A DNA stretch of 13,415 bases from Pseudomonadota bacterium. Lineage in GTDB: Bacteria; Hydrothermota; 32-111; QNBC01. The stretch's first letter is position 1, and every line of letters begins with the position of its first letter. The stretch spans positions 1 through 13,415 of the forward strand of contig JAACEC010000031.1 of assembly GCA_011682715.1 (NCBI GenBank), read 5' to 3'. The position numbers were made by a program, and so were the translations under genes. The notes beneath the pieces were generated by a model. The model was not told the origin of the DNA, did no database searches, and saw only the letters and a program-made list of their open reading frames with translations. Shown piece after piece: positions 1-8,182 of this stretch.

Positions 1-183
1 TTTCACAACATATCGCTCCTATATACGGCAATGCTATTTGCCAACATAAACGGTATTGGCAGTTTACTTGCCATTTTCTCGCTAATTTCGCTTATATCCG
101 GAGCTGCTGTAGGCCTTAGCGTAATCTATATTATGGAATCTTTACGGAAAAGGGGGATGGATTTAAGTATTTATGAGATATAG
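1..183 (+). CDS. C-terminal tail of an unidentified membrane protein (5' end outside window)
   Basis: Frame 1 is open from the first base to a TAG at 181-183, giving 60 residues. They are strongly hydrophobic: one or two membrane-spanning stretches (around LLYTAMLFA and LLAIFSLISLISGAAVGLSVIYI) followed by a short charged tail (ESLRKRGMDLSIYEI). The last codons overlap the truA start by 11 bases, so the two genes are probably co-transcribed and translationally coupled. I do not recognise the family from this fragment; a transporter or permease C-terminus is a guess only. Confidence 0.6.
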   Translation, partial: FHNISLLYTAMLFANINGIGSLLAIFSLISLISGAAVGLSVIYIMESLRKRGMDLSIYEI

Positions 184-895
184 AATGAAAATTCGGTATA
201 ATGGGACCTTTTATTCCGGATGGCAGGTTCAACCTGACGAAATAACGGTTCAGGGGGAAATCGAAGAGGCTCTTTCTATTATTCTAAAAGGAAAAGTAAA
301 AATAGTGGGCAGCGGGAGAACGGATTCCGGAGTGCATGCGAGAAAGCAAGTAGCCCATTTTGATTGTGACAAGAAATTGGATACAAAAAAAACCGAGTAC
401 TCTTTAAATGGTATTCTTCCGCAGGACATCGCAATTAGTAATCTTAAAAAGACAGATGATGATTTTCATGCCCGTTTCTCCGCCAAGAGACGTATTTACA
501 GGTACTTTTTTTCAACGGATAAGCCGGCTATTTTAAGCAACTTTATCTATCATTGGCCATACAAAATGGATATGGTGCATTTTTGTTCCGTTTTTCATTT
601 ATTTGAGGGAGAAAAAGACTATAGTTCATTTGCCAAAAATATAGAAGGGAAAAACAGCATCTGCAATATATATAACATAAGCATTACAAAGAAATACGAC
701 GTTTTTATGTTTGAGATAGAAGGGAATCGATTCCTCCATGGTATGGTTCGTGCAATTCTCGGAACACTTTTACTGTATGAAAGAGGAAAACTGACCTCAA
801 ATGACATCAAACATATTTTCGAGGGGAAAAATCGACAATTGGCAGGACCTTCAGTCCCGGCAAGTGGTCTGATTTTATGGGATGTTAAATATTAA
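173..895 (+). CDS. truA: tRNA pseudouridine synthase A (TruA)
   Basis: Converts uridines 38-40 of the tRNA anticodon arm to pseudouridine in the cytoplasm. The 240-residue length fits the family. Visible hallmarks are the N-terminal YNGTFYSGWQ segment, the catalytic loop GSGRTDSGVHA (residues 46-56, with D51 as the expected nucleophile), the RRIYRYFF strand, and the C-terminal motif NRFLHGMVRAILG. The start at 173 is preferred because a purine-rich AAAAGGGGGA lies upstream, although the spacing is long; the ATG at 185 would also keep the whole fold. It overlaps the upstream membrane-protein gene by 11 bases. Its TAA overlaps the stop codon of the convergent sprA gene by four bases, leaving no space for a terminator. 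Nothing looks damaged. The identification rests on family motifs and is secure. Confidence 0.96.
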   Translation: MRYRMKIRYNGTFYSGWQVQPDEITVQGEIEEALSIILKGKVKIVGSGRTDSGVHARKQVAHFDCDKKLDTKKTEYSLNGILPQDIAISNLKKTDDDFHARFSAKRRIYRYFFSTDKPAILSNFIYHWPYKMDMVHFCSVFHLFEGEKDYSSFAKNIEGKNSICNIYNISITKKYDVFMFEIEGNRFLHGMVRAILGTLLLYERGKLTSNDIKHIFEGKNRQLAGPSVPASGLILWDVKY

Positions 896-3800
896 AAATT
901 GAATTGCATCCACAGCTGAAATCCGTAATTTCTTATCTTTGTACCGGCATTTTTATAATCGGTAAGAGAATAATTAATGTCGATTCCACCTTTTATATCA
1001 TTCGAAAATGTAAAATTAGCGCTACCCGTAAAGGAATACGCAACTGTTCTGTTTCCCTGTATGTAAGATGTGTCGATATATACCGTATCAATTAATGTAT
1101 CTGATCCCGCAAATATCGTATCGGGCTGTGATTTAATGGTAAAAGGTCTCTGATTGTTGTCTGAATAGTTGAAACTTATATTGGTATTTATATTTCTGCG
1201 CAACTTTAACCTGTTTCCAAACAGAGGGATGGAAAAATTACTGGGTGCCGAAAATGAATATCCTAATCCGCCGCTCAGTGATTTCGATATTTTGTCGGAA
1301 CCGTTCTTTTGCCCCATACTCTCGCTTATATTCATTGATTTATTGTATTGATACGACAGATTGCAATTGTACTTGCTCATCAGGGTAAAGGAAGCAACCG
1401 GCGAAAGCTGCATTCCCGATGATGCACTTTTGTCCGGCTTATCTGCGGTTCCGGAAACAGACCTGTTTTGTCGATAAGAAAGGCTCAATGTGGGGCTACT
1501 TATCACGCCTCTCATCTTTTTTAGAGGGTTTATCAGAGAAAAGGAAGCGGTTATATCAGGTAAAACGATATTCTTGCTGATATTTGACACATCGTAAGCC
1601 CCGATTTCCCCCTGATTACCCGTTGAGTAACTGCCCTGACCTGTTAAATTAAATCCCGGGATACTGAATCCCGTGGATAACGAATAGGAATCGGAATACA
1701 AAAACTTGAGATCACTTCTGTCTGCAATGAGATTCGGTGACAACATGTGATCCAAACCGAAAATATACCTGTAATTAGGTATGCCTGTTATGTAATGGTC
1801 CTGATGAGAAACCTGTTTCGTATAATTGAAACTCAAGGGCCTGAAAGAATTGCTGAGATTATCGATTTGCACCAAAAACCACCCGGGGCTACCTTTTATA
1901 TACGTTGTATCTTTGCTCTTATCCCTAAGTGATGTTAAAAAGGATACAAAACTCGAATATGGGATACTGATCCCCGATGAAATGTTGTGTGTAAAGATGA
2001 TGTGATGAAAATCAAAAGAATCGGAAACCTGTATATCGGGACTGTGATTGTCTTGTAAACCGAACTGGTAGTTAAACGAGGGTTTCAGCTTATTGAAAAA
2101 TGTTGGGGAGTATTGAAAATTTAATGTATGCGATTTGTATATCTCCGTTCCGGGGAGAAAACTCGTGTCCCTAAATTGGTTCAAATCCCTTGTGAGAGAG
2201 GTCTTATAAGACATTTGCATGCAGCTAAACGGTTGATACCCCGTATTGAGGCTGTATTTCAAATATTTATTATTGGTCTTATTTGTTAAGATAAAAATGG
2301 AATCGCTCCTCGACATTCTCTTCGTGAAATTATAGGAATAGTTCCCTGTAAAACCAAATATATTCGGGAAAAAGGAAACGGGCATTCTATTGAACAACTT
2401 TAGTTTTTTTATATTAATGGGATAGTTGTATGTAACGGAAGCTACGACATTATCGACGGAATCAATGGAGAGATAGCCGTTTGTAAATGATTGTGAATAG
2501 CTGAATGCCCCTTTAACAGGATCTACTATGTGAAGAATGGGATTGCCGAATCTTGAATTCTTCCCGTATGACGCGGAAATAACTCTGCTTGCATTCACCG
2601 TCCTCTGGCTATCCCTGAGAGCAGGATTGTTCAGAATAATATCCGAATTGACAATATATTTGGGGTACGATCTTACCGAGGAATAACCATAGCTTATGGG
2701 CAACGAAATACCCAGTCTCGCAGGGACAAATTTGTCCATATTTAATGTTGCTTGATAAGAAACGTTGACATTGTCATTCCCTGATGGCAATATCTGATTC
2801 AATGGTTTGAAATTGGAATTCGTATTATTCACAGAGGCATTCAATGCCAAAACACCTCCGATATTAAGACGAGAACTTGCCATTGCTGAATACCCTGGAA
2901 TGGACAGTTGATCCGTTAACTTTATATCGTCCACATAAAACTTACCGCTCAGGGGAGAATAAGTTTTATTCTTCAAACCTATACCTATTTTTCGAATCCT
3001 TCTAAATGAAGGTCTCCCTACAATTTTAAAATTCGATTTCTCAAATATATTGGCAGTATCAGGCTCTAACGATTTCAGATCGGTAAATGCCGATACGGGA
3101 ATGGAAACATAGTTCCAACCGGTGTCCGCTGTTATTGAATATTCGTAATAGTTATTGTCATCCGTATAAAATCTTACCGCCACCTCAGGAATCAAGCTGC
3201 TGTTTTCATTATAAATATAGTACCCGATTTTTTTATAGTTCATATAATCATAGCTCTTTGAAAATGCCTCTGTTACAAATATCTGATTGTTCGCAGGCAA
3301 ATCGTTATAGCTAATTACAAGCGATTGCTCTTTTTCGTAGGAACCATACTGCGTCTTCTGTATATTAAATGGCGGAATATAGTCCTTATCCTCTTGGTTG
3401 TTTACGGAGGAAACGGATATTATGCTATCTTCATCGGTTAATATACTGTCGTCGAGATTCTCAAGAGGTTCTATTTCCCATTTATTACCGGTAATATTGA
3501 ACTTTGCGATGGATATGGAATCCGTTGTTGTAAAATCGTTAATCCATAATCTCACATACTTTACATGTTCAAGTGTGGGATTTCCAACCGTATCGATACT
3601 TTGTGCATCTTTTAAAAATACTCTGTACAATTTCCATCCGTTTGCTCTCGATATTACGGGATTATCATGGGTCAGGTCTATTTTTATTTCGTAATAATCG
3701 TTGTTTCTGTTAAGGGTTCCGTCTCCATCAAGATCCTCCGTATCAAATCTTTTGTTTCCTTCTGTTCCGTTCAAGTAGAGGTAATTATCAGGATTATCAG

Positions 3801-4359
3801 AGTAATATTTATAGTCATCATCACCATCATCTCTTGCAGTTCCTGAGCCATCGGTTCCTGAAACACCGTCTAATCCCGTATCCTCATTTGATGTATCTGA
3901 TGTTTGTTCAAAAACTCCGTCATGATTTCTGTCTTCCGTCTCAAGAGAATCATCATAACCGACAATACCACTGTCTCGATTTCTTCTCGGTGCATCTTCG
4001 CTCATGTTGGTACCTATGTCGATATGCAGCTCTCCCGCATCACCCTTCACCCAAAGTTCGATATAATCTTTCCTGGAATAGTCCTCACCTCCGGGATATG
4101 TAACATTTGTTATTCCTCCCCATGAGAGGGGCGAATTATCGTGAGGTTTCATTATTATTTTTAAAACACTAATCGTATTTTCAAGTTGCTCGAGGGGATA
4201 ATTAGGATAAAGATCCTTAACCTTTATTCCGTCATGCGGATTGAACCAGTAAAGTTTATCACAGAAATTTGCCGTATCCTGCCCCACAGGGAGACCGGAA
4301 TAGTGCCAATAAATATAAGAACCTCCCATTAGGGATGTTTCGAGGTTGATTCCCTCCAT
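892..4359 (-). CDS. sprA: SprA-type T9SS outer-membrane translocon, C-terminal part (out of frame with N-terminal part)
   Basis: This is the larger, C-terminal part of a SprA homologue, the giant outer-membrane beta-barrel pore of the type IX secretion system. The ATG at 4359 is not a natural start. Upstream of it the frame continues as DPKLNIFGQAYIDD, which joins MEG to give the conserved SprA segment AYIDD(M/F)EG. The first 230 residues contain acidic, EF-hand-like loops (DRNHDGVFE at 143-151, DLDGDGTLNRNND at 209-221). The remainder is a long run of Ser/Asn/Tyr-rich alternating strands typical of a large barrel. The protein ends in LWMQFNF, the terminal aromatic expected for outer-membrane insertion. 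No ribosome binding site precedes 4359. With the 8-bp duplication at 4403-4422 repaired, this part and the 4365-6446 part form one 1848-codon gene. That is shorter than the roughly 2400 residues known for Flavobacterium SprA or Porphyromonas Sov, so some strands or insertions may be missing. As written, no complete pore would be made. Confidence 0.88.
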   Translation of the reverse strand: MEGINLETSLMGGSYIYWHYSGLPVGQDTANFCDKLYWFNPHDGIKVKDLYPNYPLEQLENTISVLKIIMKPHDNSPLSWGGITNVTYPGGEDYSRKDYIELWVKGDAGELHIDIGTNMSEDAPRRNRDSGIVGYDDSLETEDRNHDGVFEQTSDTSNEDTGLDGVSGTDGSGTARDDGDDDYKYYSDNPDNYLYLNGTEGNKRFDTEDLDGDGTLNRNNDYYEIKIDLTHDNPVISRANGWKLYRVFLKDAQSIDTVGNPTLEHVKYVRLWINDFTTTDSISIAKFNITGNKWEIEPLENLDDSILTDEDSIISVSSVNNQEDKDYIPPFNIQKTQYGSYEKEQSLVISYNDLPANNQIFVTEAFSKSYDYMNYKKIGYYIYNENSSLIPEVAVRFYTDDNNYYEYSITADTGWNYVSIPVSAFTDLKSLEPDTANIFEKSNFKIVGRPSFRRIRKIGIGLKNKTYSPLSGKFYVDDIKLTDQLSIPGYSAMASSRLNIGGVLALNASVNNTNSNFKPLNQILPSGNDNVNVSYQATLNMDKFVPARLGISLPISYGYSSVRSYPKYIVNSDIILNNPALRDSQRTVNASRVISASYGKNSRFGNPILHIVDPVKGAFSYSQSFTNGYLSIDSVDNVVASVTYNYPINIKKLKLFNRMPVSFFPNIFGFTGNYSYNFTKRMSRSDSIFILTNKTNNKYLKYSLNTGYQPFSCMQMSYKTSLTRDLNQFRDTSFLPGTEIYKSHTLNFQYSPTFFNKLKPSFNYQFGLQDNHSPDIQVSDSFDFHHIIFTHNISSGISIPYSSFVSFLTSLRDKSKDTTYIKGSPGWFLVQIDNLSNSFRPLSFNYTKQVSHQDHYITGIPNYRYIFGLDHMLSPNLIADRSDLKFLYSDSYSLSTGFSIPGFNLTGQGSYSTGNQGEIGAYDVSNISKNIVLPDITASFSLINPLKKMRGVISSPTLSLSYRQNRSVSGTADKPDKSASSGMQLSPVASFTLMSKYNCNLSYQYNKSMNISESMGQKNGSDKISKSLSGGLGYSFSAPSNFSIPLFGNRLKLRRNINTNISFNYSDNNQRPFTIKSQPDTIFAGSDTLIDTVYIDTSYIQGNRTVAYSFTGSANFTFSNDIKGGIDINYSLTDYKNAGTKIRNYGFQLWMQFNF

Positions 4360-4364
4360 ATCAT

Positions 4365-6446
4365 CTATATAAGCCTGCCCGAATATATTGAGCTTCGGAT
4401 CGGAAAAGGCGAAAAGGCGAAATTCGAAGCAAATTGTATCTGGGATTGAGAGGGATTATTAACAAACGGAATTCTGTTGAGCACGTTGTCAACAAATTGC
4501 AGTTCTTTTGCATAAGTCAAGTCTGCTTCTCCCACGAAATCCCGTGACGAGAGTTCGTCCAATGTGGGGTGATCGTTTCCTTTTTTTTCGCTTTTGTACA
4601 ACCAACTAGTGGAAAAATTTAATCCTGGAATATCAACGAGCTGCGTATTGAAACCAAAGAGCGATTTCGAGGATGTTGAAAACAGAGGGGAAACCTGGTA
4701 ATCGATGTTCACTTTTGCATCGGGATTGCTCAGTCTTTTTAGCAATTTTACAATTCCCGTTTCGTAATCAATGGTATAATCAATCCCCCTCTGCCATTTT
4801 TCACCGTCCACCGTAACAACTTCCGACCCATCCAATATATTTATGGCATTAAGGTTATAGTTCTGTTGAAGTCCCCTGTATGTGACAACAATGTAGTATT
4901 TTCTTCCGTCGTTGTTCGAAAAACTTGTCTTATCGTAAATCGAATCGGGTTCCGGCAATTGACCACTTAAAAACGGTTTCAATTCGGGAAACATGATATA
5001 CCCTTCAAGATAATTCACATAACCATAGTTGACTGTGTTACTGTCGCCGATGCCGAGAATCTGGAGATAGGATTTTCCGTTATAAATATTGGAATTTGAC
5101 GTATCCGCATGATAGATCTGCATGGAAAATGAGTTCTGCACAATACTTCCCACGCTTATTTCATATATATTCCGTAGCATAAGATTCCATGTGGGGTATG
5201 CAGGTGTCTGGTTTGATGCCACTATCGTCTTCAATCGCAATGTATCCGTGCTCGCAAAGGATACGGTACCCATGGTGTCCACGGTTACGGTTGCCCCATC
5301 CTTCTTCTTTGCCTTTATATATGAAACAGCAAGTATTTCGCCTGGCTGTATGGCATTCGTCAATTTTAAGATGCCGTTATATTTGTCGTATGTATAATCC
5401 TTCCCATCTCCCGCTTCAAGTAAATTGAATCGTCCCGTTTGTAAATAAGAGGTGTCATAGGAGGGATTCTGCGGATCAATATAACATATAGCCGGTTTGG
5501 CTCCTGTCGTGGAATCGTTTGTCCCGTTGCGGTCATCGAGGAACACATAGAGTTGAATTAAGGAATCATCCGATTGTAATCCGAGAATGTAATACTTGTT
5601 CTTTACAAAATTTATATCCCAAATCGTATCGGTATGCAAAACGCTCTGCCCTATAAAACTCTTCTTCTCCGTCTGACTCTGTTCCTTACTGGCTACGAAT
5701 GTAAATTTTGCCGGTCCCACCGCTCCTTTCGTGTTAATCCCGAAAAGCCCCTTATGCGAGGGCAGTGCACCGATCAGCCTCGTATTGGGAATAAGCATAT
5801 CAACATTTCCCGCTCTTATGTTGTGTATAATATCATCTTCATCCCCTTTGTACTCTATGTTTACATTATTCGCCAGTGAGTTTATATCCTCATCGCTATT
5901 CTGATGCATATTGACAAATATTCGCTGCCCGACTTTCCCTTGAACGGAAACATTCATATGCTGTTTTGAGAGAATCTGGGGCAAAGGTGATGTGTTCATG
6001 CCTATATCCCTTTTGGAAAGATCTTCACTCTTATTGACACCGAATTCCAACTTCTCGGAGCCATTAATCGCTATTTCTCCACCCTGTCCTATATATCTTG
6101 CAACTTTTGAAGGGAATTTAATCGGTAGCTCGAGATTCGGTAGTATCCCCTGACCACCTGCAAATGTGGAACCTGCTGTTGTATTATTTTCTCCCGAAAG
6201 GTATTCTATTTTACTCTCCCTCTTTTCAAGCTTTTCAACAGAAATGATATTCTTTATTTTAATCAAACTGTCCTGGAAGAACACCCCTTCCACTATATAG
6301 TTACCGTCATCGGAAATGTAAGAGCTGTCCCTGAATATATCGTTAGTTCCCAACTTAGATTCGATTGCACTTTCCATCTCGCTTCCGTACATTACGGAGG
6401 AAACGAACAAAAGAAAAACAGTTAATTTAAAGATTTGAAATTTCAT
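4365..6446 (-). CDS. sprA: SprA-type T9SS outer-membrane translocon, N-terminal part (frameshifted)
   Basis: N-terminal part of the SprA homologue. It begins with a Sec signal peptide (MKFQIFKLTVFLLFVSSVMYGS). The family hallmarks follow: LPNLELPIKFPSKVARYIGQGGEIAINGSEKLEFGV around residues 102-137, VSVQGKVGQRIFVNM around 166-180, and NIEYKGDEDDIIHNIRAGNV at 196-215, with the GLFGINTKG strand just after. It closes with PFVNNPSQSQIQFASNFAF, the stretch just before the AYIDD segment in SprA proteins. The last 15 or so residues are out of frame, caused by the 8-bp duplication at 4403-4422. The start at 6446 lies 12 bases after the HD-domain gene and has no recognisable Shine-Dalgarno, so translation may depend on coupling to that gene. 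As written, the product would be a secreted periplasmic fragment without most of the barrel. Confidence 0.9.
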   Translation of the reverse strand: MKFQIFKLTVFLLFVSSVMYGSEMESAIESKLGTNDIFRDSSYISDDGNYIVEGVFFQDSLIKIKNIISVEKLEKRESKIEYLSGENNTTAGSTFAGGQGILPNLELPIKFPSKVARYIGQGGEIAINGSEKLEFGVNKSEDLSKRDIGMNTSPLPQILSKQHMNVSVQGKVGQRIFVNMHQNSDEDINSLANNVNIEYKGDEDDIIHNIRAGNVDMLIPNTRLIGALPSHKGLFGINTKGAVGPAKFTFVASKEQSQTEKKSFIGQSVLHTDTIWDINFVKNKYYILGLQSDDSLIQLYVFLDDRNGTNDSTTGAKPAICYIDPQNPSYDTSYLQTGRFNLLEAGDGKDYTYDKYNGILKLTNAIQPGEILAVSYIKAKKKDGATVTVDTMGTVSFASTDTLRLKTIVASNQTPAYPTWNLMLRNIYEISVGSIVQNSFSMQIYHADTSNSNIYNGKSYLQILGIGDSNTVNYGYVNYLEGYIMFPELKPFLSGQLPEPDSIYDKTSFSNNDGRKYYIVVTYRGLQQNYNLNAINILDGSEVVTVDGEKWQRGIDYTIDYETGIVKLLKRLSNPDAKVNIDYQVSPLFSTSSKSLFGFNTQLVDIPGLNFSTSWLYKSEKKGNDHPTLDELSSRDFVGEADLTYAKELQFVDNVLNRIPFVNNPSQSQIQFASNFAFSPFPIRSSIYSGRLI
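4403..4422 (-). repeat. 8-bp tandem duplication that breaks the sprA frame
   Basis: The + strand reads gaaaaggc twice, then gaaa: 2.5 copies of an 8-bp unit. On the coding strand this is CGCCTTTT CGCCTTTT CC. Eight bases is not a multiple of three. Removing one copy yields the uninterrupted reading AAT TTC GCC TTT TCC GAT CCG AAG (NFAFSDPK), leading straight into the conserved SprA segment. As written, the upstream frame instead runs into about 15 spurious residues and a TAG at 4365. A copy-number change by slipped-strand mispairing is the simplest explanation. Confidence 0.85.
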
Positions 6447-6458
6447 TATTCGAATTTA

Positions 6459-6944
6459 TTAATATTCGTAATCGCTTTCGCTAAGCCCCAGTTCCTTTGC
6501 CAGTTTATAAAATCTCTTCCTATAAGGATCGCTCTCCTTCTTGATGTTGTAAAAATAGGAGTCGAAAACATCTACATCTTTAATCAACTCTTCCAGTGGA
6601 GTACCGATCTCACCCTTTTTACTGTGGTTTTTTACGGCAAGAACGACTTTTTCAATCTCTTCGTCGGAGAGATCGCTGTGATTTTTTAGAAATTCCTTTG
6701 CAATAGGAGCACCGAGTTCGGCGTGATTTTCGTTTATACCGGTTTTTATTCTGTAAATGTCATGAGCCAGAGCGGTTGCCGTAGCTAATCTCGTATCTAT
6801 ACCTCTTTTCTTGGCGATAATCTTTGCAATTTGCGCCGTTGAAGTAAAATGGGCAATCTCCTGAGGAATGGAAAATTGTCTTTTAATTTCACTCTTATCC
6901 ATTTCAAAGGCAAACTTTACCATCTGTTCGGTAAGTCTGTTCAT
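6459..6944 (-). CDS. HD-domain phosphohydrolase
   Basis: A 161-residue cytoplasmic metal-dependent phosphohydrolase of the HD superfamily. The metal-ligand series is complete: H32, the H61-D62 pair (ALAHDIYR), H74 (ENHAELGAPIA), H107 (VKNHS) and an aspartate in IKDVDVFD (D123/D125). The HAELGAPIAKEFL segment is typical of HDIG/YqeK-like proteins, which act on nucleotides; the substrate here is unknown. The start at 6944 is chosen because GGGAGG sits four bases upstream. The frame stays open to 7091, but those extra 49 residues lack an HD-family match and would span the predicted promoter. The gene is first in a unit with sprA, 12 bases downstream. It probably has a nucleotide or housekeeping function rather than a direct secretion role, though the link to sprA is notable. 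Confidence 0.85.
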   Translation of the reverse strand: MNRLTEQMVKFAFEMDKSEIKRQFSIPQEIAHFTSTAQIAKIIAKKRGIDTRLATATALAHDIYRIKTGINENHAELGAPIAKEFLKNHSDLSDEEIEKVVLAVKNHSKKGEIGTPLEELIKDVDVFDSYFYNIKKESDPYRKRFYKLAKELGLSESDYEY

Positions 6945-6948
6945 ACTA

Positions 6949-6954
6949 CCTCCC
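6949..6954 (-). promoter_or_regulatory. Shine-Dalgarno of the HD-domain gene
   Basis: The coding strand reads GGGAGG followed by TAGT and then ATG at 6944. This fixes the start and shows that the organism uses anti-SD pairing, which argues against a typical Bacteroidota host. Confidence 0.75.
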
Positions 6955-6965
6955 GTTACTCTGTA

Positions 6966-6994
6966 AAGATAGCAAATATATCCTGATTTGTAAA
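6966..6994 (-). promoter_or_regulatory. Predicted promoter for the HD-sprA unit
   Basis: On the - strand, TTTACA (6994-6989), a 17-base spacer and TATCTT (6971-6966) match a sigma-70-like promoter. The start point would be near 6959, leaving a leader of about 15 bases before the ATG at 6944. The -10 region continues as TATCTTTAC, which also approaches the TAnnTTTG element of Bacteroidota promoters. The prediction is from sequence only. Confidence 0.5.
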
Positions 6995-7081
6995 GGTTAT
7001 CAGAATTATTAAGGAAAATAGGTACGGAGATATTTACCAGTTTAAAGAGAATGGGTAAAGAGAGGTCAAACGCAATATTTG

Positions 7082-7115
7082 AAAGGAGCAATAGAAAAAT
7101 TATTATTGCTCCTTT
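7082..7115 (-). terminator. 12-bp perfect stem-loop after the M23/T9SS gene
   Basis: The arms AAAGGAGCAATA (7082-7093) and TATTGCTCCTTT (7104-7115) are perfectly complementary, with a 10-base loop. The hairpin lies 18 bases beyond the stop codon at 7134. On the - strand the T-rich arm end is followed by CAAATATT, so the U tract is short and interrupted. It is probably a terminator or a 3' stability element for the four-gene unit upstream, separating it from the HD-sprA promoter. Confidence 0.6.
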
Positions 7116-7133
7116 ACAGATTGCAATTGCAGA

Positions 7134-8147
7134 TTACAATATTACTATTTTCTTTACATATCTATTCTTGTTATATTTGAATTTAATAAAATATACACCG
7201 CTCTTTTTGATGTTTACTCTTTCTGTTACATTAGCTTTGCTCGGTGTTATTACCTTTTTATATATCGTTCTACCGCTGAGATCATATATACTCGCATCAA
7301 TTCGTTTGCCTACACCATTTATTAATTTGAATAAGAAAATACCATTCGATTGTATCGTGGCATATCTTATTGAAAATTGTCTAACTTTTTTCGAAATGAT
7401 TCCCGATGAATGTACAACCGTCGTATCTGCTTCATTGCTATATGACCCCTCATTGCCATTGTAATCTCTGGCGCTTATTTTGTAGAAATAATTTATTCCA
7501 AATTGAATGTTTGAATCATTATATACCGTAATGTCGTTCTCCGTGGAATCATAAAGATGAAATACATCATAGATGCCTGTCTTCTTGTATAGCAAGTATT
7601 TCTCCACATCAGTTGACAACGACTTCTTCCATTCCAATGATAATTTCATTGCTAACGTGTCGATATTTGTGATTCTTAAGCTCTCGGGAGCTATAGGACC
7701 TATCGTATCGAATTCGTTTACTGTTATCTGCTTGCTTAAACCGCTTTCCTTATTACCTCTCATCGAGGATATTGAATAGTACATCGTATTTCCGATCATA
7801 TTAGTATCAATATAAAATGTGTCGGATGTCTCAGCATAATATGAACCGTAGTTATGTGAACTCGCCGATTTGTAAATCCTGTAAAATGCCGCGTCTTCCG
7901 CTTCCTCCCAGAATAATTGAACTCCGTTGGATTTCATCGATGTCGTGTAGTGGACACCTTCGGGTATTGCCGGAACACAATTCGTCGTGTCTCCCATATA
8001 AAGATACAATTCATAATCATTCCCGTCATACACTGAAAACACAAAATTACCTTTATAAATAGGTCTGTATCCCGTATTGGGATAATTTGAATAATAGTCA
8101 TGCCATATTTCTTTTTGTTTTAAATTACCTCCTTCTTCATAAGCCAT
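7134..8147 (-). CDS. FN3 domains plus type IX secretion sorting domain: 3' part of the frameshifted M23 gene
   Basis: This fragment is the C-terminal part of the secreted M23 protein encoded from 10690. The ATG at 8147 has no ribosome binding site. The same frame stays open upstream to the poly-C tract (8239-8246) as PYGWSYRDIETAYGYSYYIK, continuing the propeller. Residues 1-57 finish the propeller. Two fibronectin-III-like domains follow (about 58-146 and 152-246: WEEAEDAAFYRIYKS and LEWKKSLSTDVEKYLLYKK, with FYKISARDYNGNEG). Residues from about 257 form a type A T9SS sorting domain: NGIFLFKL, ASIYDLSGRTIYKK, SGVYFIKFKYNKNRYVKKIVIL. That domain directs export through the SprA pore and attachment at the cell surface. 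As written, it is separated from the peptidase. A standalone gene is unlikely because it lacks a signal peptide. Confidence 0.83.
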   Translation of the reverse strand: MAYEEGGNLKQKEIWHDYYSNYPNTGYRPIYKGNFVFSVYDGNDYELYLYMGDTTNCVPAIPEGVHYTTSMKSNGVQLFWEEAEDAAFYRIYKSASSHNYGSYYAETSDTFYIDTNMIGNTMYYSISSMRGNKESGLSKQITVNEFDTIGPIAPESLRITNIDTLAMKLSLEWKKSLSTDVEKYLLYKKTGIYDVFHLYDSTENDITVYNDSNIQFGINYFYKISARDYNGNEGSYSNEADTTVVHSSGIISKKVRQFSIRYATIQSNGIFLFKLINGVGKRIDASIYDLSGRTIYKKVITPSKANVTERVNIKKSGVYFIKFKYNKNRYVKKIVIL

Positions 8148-8182
8148 TACAACGGAATTGCCATCCTGCGGAGAATATCCTT

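Noticed and set aside
4395..4420. Programmed -1 ribosomal frameshift in sprA
   Set aside because: A -1 slip would reach the right frame, but the site CCT TTT does not allow good re-pairing in the P site, and the 8-bp duplication explains the break more simply.
904..5879. Several + strand open frames of 60-98 codons opposite sprA
   Set aside because: They lie opposite well-supported coding sequence, have no ribosome binding sites or recognisable domains, and are expected by chance in a long gene.
6945..7091. Longer N-terminus for the HD-domain protein (start at 7091)
   Set aside because: GGGAGG lies four bases before ATG 6944, the extra residues match no HD-family sequence, and the region contains a good promoter candidate.
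7051..7464. + strand 137-codon open frame opposite the T9SS sorting domain
   Set aside because: It is hydrophobic only because it is antisense to a beta-rich domain. It crosses the hairpin and has no supporting signals.
8140..8147. Independent T9SS-CTD gene starting at 8147
   Set aside because: There is no Shine-Dalgarno or signal peptide, and the frame upstream continues the propeller directly to the C8 tract.
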